DNA of 7,494 nucleotides from the NCBI GenBank assembly GCA_947463285.1, contig CANHTV010000172.1:1-7494 (forward strand). Reading direction: 5' to 3'. The notes beneath the pieces are model-generated. The model saw only the letters and a list, made by a program, of their open reading frames with translations, was not told the DNA's origin and searched no databases. A program made the translations under genes and the position numbers. Position 1 is the stretch's first letter. Every line of letters begins with the position of its first letter. Below, one piece after another: positions 5,386 through 7,494 of the stretch. Origin of the DNA: Verrucomicrobiaceae bacterium (lineage in GTDB: Bacteria; Verrucomicrobiota; Verrucomicrobiia; Verrucomicrobiales; Verrucomicrobiaceae).

Positions 5386-6657
5386 ATGGAAATCACCTCA
5401 CTCAACGACGAAGGCCGCCAGGAACTGCAACTCCATGGACGTCTCGATGCAAACTGGGCCGACCGGGTCGGGCAAGCGATCGAAATGGCGATTCAGTCGG
5501 GCTACCACCGGGTGGACATGGAGTTTACCCGTGTCGATTACGTTAGCTCCGCAGGCATCCGAGTTCTGCTGAAGTATCACAAGCAACTCAAGACCGTCGG
5601 CGGGGCATTGCGGGTGCTCCGGCCCACCCCTGGCGTCCTCGAAGTGCTCGAATTGTCCGGTATCGCTGGAATGCTGGTCGGCTCGTCAGAACCGGGCGGA
5701 TCGTCTGGATTATCTACTGCTGCCACCCCACCCGCATCCCTCCCTCCGCGCCAGTGGGAGCATGACGGATTGCAGTTCGAACTGCACACGCTGGCATCGG
5801 AGGCGGAACTCTCCGTTCTCCTTCACGGTCAGCCAGAAGCGTTCGCCGAAGGTAAAATGTTGGACTGCCGCAGTCACCACCTGCGCTGCGAGCCGGACCT
5901 TGTGTCGGTTGGTTTGGGTGCGTTTGGCCGGACGGCGGAGGAGGGCTCGGGCCGCTACGGGGAGACGTTAGTGGTCGCAGGCGCGGCCGTTTCCATGCCC
6001 ACCGATGGCAGCAGCGTGCCGGATTATCAGATAACGGAAGGAAACCACGTTCCCGAGGTTCAGTTGCTTTATGGGATTTCCGCCCGGGGCGCTTTTTCTC
6101 ACTTGCTCCGGTTCGAGGCCGCTCGCAGCCCTCGTGGCGTGGTCGGGCTGTCCACCCTTGTCGGATCGGTCTTGGCGAGCGTTCCAGTCTCGGCTGCTGC
6201 CTTTGTCATGGTGGCTGAGGTCGCAGGCTTAGTGGGCGGCACTTTGTTACGCTCTCCCGACCAGACCACTGATCAATCCCCCCTGGCCTTTCCTGAAGTG
6301 AGGGACTGGATGAGCTTCACCACTGAGCGCGCCAACGAGCGGCAAGTCGTCCTGATCGTCGGATTCGCCGAAACATCTCCCACGTTGGAGAGCCTGCCCT
6401 TTATGCGTCGCATCGGGTCGGGGACTCCTGCGCTCGGTCATTTTCACGCAGCCGTTTTTCCTTACCGCCCGCTGCCGAAGGGCCGGGTGGACCTCGCCGA
6501 GATGGTGGCACCTTTGTTGAACAGCGCCGCGGCAGAGACGGTGATGCACCTGCTCGCCGATGAGCGGGAGTTCGAAGGACTGGGCGAAACAGATTTCATG
6601 CGCGGAGCGTGCTGGTTCAGCCCGCTGCGCCCCCTTCCCAATACAAATCCATCCTGA
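5386..6657 (+). CDS. STAS-domain (anti-anti-sigma) protein with a large uncharacterised C-terminal region
   Basis: The N-terminal ~100 residues of this 423-residue protein are a STAS domain of the RsbV/SpoIIAA type. It has LQLHGRLDANWADRVGQAI (14-32), VDMEFTRVDYVSSAGIRVLL (43-62), then LKTVGGALRVLRP (68-80) and VLEVLELSGI (84-93). Ser55 in SSAG aligns with the serine that RsbW-like kinases phosphorylate. A Gly/Ser/Pro linker (about 99-123) leads to about 300 residues I do not recognise. These include LGAFG, ETLVVAGAAVSMPTDGS and VPDYQ (about 180-215), a hydrophobic Ala/Val-rich stretch near 250-285, and a conserved-looking GHFHAAVFPYRPLPKG. Classical RsbV is only about 110 residues. The start is 11 bases after the binding-protein stop and the end is 9 bases before the permease, so it is very likely in the same operon. 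No Shine-Dalgarno is visible. A role as switch protein acting on or reporting from the transporter is inferred. Confidence 0.88.
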   Translation: MEITSLNDEGRQELQLHGRLDANWADRVGQAIEMAIQSGYHRVDMEFTRVDYVSSAGIRVLLKYHKQLKTVGGALRVLRPTPGVLEVLELSGIAGMLVGSSEPGGSSGLSTAATPPASLPPRQWEHDGLQFELHTLASEAELSVLLHGQPEAFAEGKMLDCRSHHLRCEPDLVSVGLGAFGRTAEEGSGRYGETLVVAGAAVSMPTDGSSVPDYQITEGNHVPEVQLLYGISARGAFSHLLRFEAARSPRGVVGLSTLVGSVLASVPVSAAAFVMVAEVAGLVGGTLLRSPDQTTDQSPLAFPEVRDWMSFTTERANERQVVLIVGFAETSPTLESLPFMRRIGSGTPALGHFHAAVFPYRPLPKGRVDLAEMVAPLLNSAAAETVMHLLADEREFEGLGETDFMRGACWFSPLRPLPNTNPS

Positions 6658-6666
6658 CTTTCTGAC

Positions 6667-7494
6667 ATGACACTTCTTATCGGGGCCGCCACCATCGGAA
6701 TGATCCTCGCCTTACTGGCGCTTGGGGTCTATCTCAGTTTCCGCATTTTCAATTTTCCTGACATCACCGCCGACGGCTCCGTCACTCTTGGAGCGGCGGT
6801 GGCGTCCATTCTCCTTGTCCACGAATGGTCGCCGCTGGCGGCCACATTTGCAGGCTTTCTGGCGGGCGTGGTCGCGGGTGCACTCACCGGAGTTCTGCAT
6901 ACTAAGTTCAAGATCAACGGCCTCTTGAGCGGCATTCTCGTCATGACCGCTCTATACTCCGTGAACCTGCACGTGATGGGCAAAAGCAATATCCCGTTGC
7001 TGAACGAAGCCACCCTTGCAGACCAGGCCGAATCCCTCGTCTCGAGCTTTCTCGGCGGAAACCAGTCCGAATTCCTGCTGGCCGGATGGTCCGTGGGGGT
7101 ACGCGATGCCGCCATGCTGGGCGGTGTTTCCCTCATTGTTATCGCCGTCGGTCTCGCCCTTTACCTCTTTTTCCGCACCAATCTGGGGACGGCGATGCGG
7201 GCGACGGGGGACAATCCCCAAATGATCTGTGCGCTCGGGGTCAGCGTGGACTTCATCATCATTCTTGGGCTTGCGCTCTCCAACGGACTCATCGCCCTCT
7301 CCGGTGCCTTACTGGCCCAGTATCAGGGTTTCGCTGACGTGCAGATGGGCATCGGCATGGTCGTATGGGGGCTCGCCAGCGTGATCATCGGTGAAGCACT
7401 GGTCGGCACCAAGAAAATCGGCCTGCTGATCACAGGCGCGGTCATGGGATCGGTACTCTTCCGCTTGCTTGTGGCCATTGCGCTCCGCTGGGGA
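6667..7494 (+). CDS. TrpY-like ABC transporter permease (BPD_transp_2 type), C-terminus beyond the window
   Basis: The frame is open for 276 codons from ATG 6667 to the right edge; family members of about 290-310 residues suggest only a few dozen codons are missing. The protein is very hydrophobic, with about eight likely membrane segments (about 2-24, 40-56, 57-79, 86-103, 148-169, 197-218, 226-246, 252-273). The N-terminal FRIFNFPDITADGSVTLGAA (25-44) and the cytoplasmic loop LGTAMRATGDNPQMICALGV (173-192) are hallmarks of TrpY-type permeases in the branched-chain amino acid/ribose permease superfamily. The loop is where the ATPase couples. It forms the inner-membrane channel that takes ligand from the solute-binding protein, so the triple-module protein encoded upstream is the natural partner. 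The start lies 9 bases after the STAS stop. The ATPase gene (TrpZ type) is expected right after this gene. Confidence 0.93.
   Translation, partial: MTLLIGAATIGMILALLALGVYLSFRIFNFPDITADGSVTLGAAVASILLVHEWSPLAATFAGFLAGVVAGALTGVLHTKFKINGLLSGILVMTALYSVNLHVMGKSNIPLLNEATLADQAESLVSSFLGGNQSEFLLAGWSVGVRDAAMLGGVSLIVIAVGLALYLFFRTNLGTAMRATGDNPQMICALGVSVDFIIILGLALSNGLIALSGALLAQYQGFADVQMGIGMVVWGLASVIIGEALVGTKKIGLLITGAVMGSVLFRLLVAIALRWG

Noticed and set aside
1..7494. CRISPR array, tRNA, rRNA or insertion sequence
   Set aside because: No regularly spaced repeats, no tRNA or rRNA-like sequence, and no transposase frame or terminal inverted repeats were seen.

Overview
The window looks like chromosomal DNA from a GC-rich Gram-negative bacterium. 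The mix of a TrpX/TrpY-type ABC importer with SpoIIE/RsbW/STAS partner-switching genes, and translation starts that mostly lack a Shine-Dalgarno sequence, would fit Verrucomicrobiota. That assignment is an inference and is not proven by anything in the sequence.

Layout. Positions 1-389 (minus strand) hold the N-terminal third or so of an acyl-CoA synthetase/AMP ligase that runs off the left edge. Positions 390-781 hold no gene I can support. Positions 782-1311 (plus) hold a decayed SpoIIE-type PP2C phosphatase, with lost catalytic motifs, an in-frame stop and a frameshift. After a short spacer with a doubtful 42-codon ORF comes an RsbW-like anti-sigma kinase/ATPase (1528-1890, with coding similarity reaching upstream to about 1480). 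Positions 1891-2419 are a 529-base, AT-richer gene-free stretch with an inverted repeat and a short direct repeat. Positions 2420-5374 encode a 984-residue exported or membrane-anchored protein made of three tandem TrpX-type (ABC_sub_bind) solute-binding modules. It is followed 11 bases later by a 423-residue STAS (anti-anti-sigma) protein with a large uncharacterised C-terminal region (5386-6657). Nine bases after that comes a TrpY-like inner-membrane permease (6667 to the right edge, incomplete).

How the parts may work together. SpoIIE phosphatase, RsbW kinase and STAS protein are the three classical components of a partner switch. Here the STAS gene sits inside what should be a solute-binding protein/permease/ATPase operon, and the kinase and the dead phosphatase lie directly upstream. 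The simplest reading is an ABC importer, or an importer-like sensor, tied to a phosphorylation switch. In this strain the local phosphatase has been lost while the kinase, STAS and transporter frames stay open. The triplicated binding protein and the embedded STAS protein are the unusual parts. The ATPase subunit is expected just beyond the right edge but cannot be seen.
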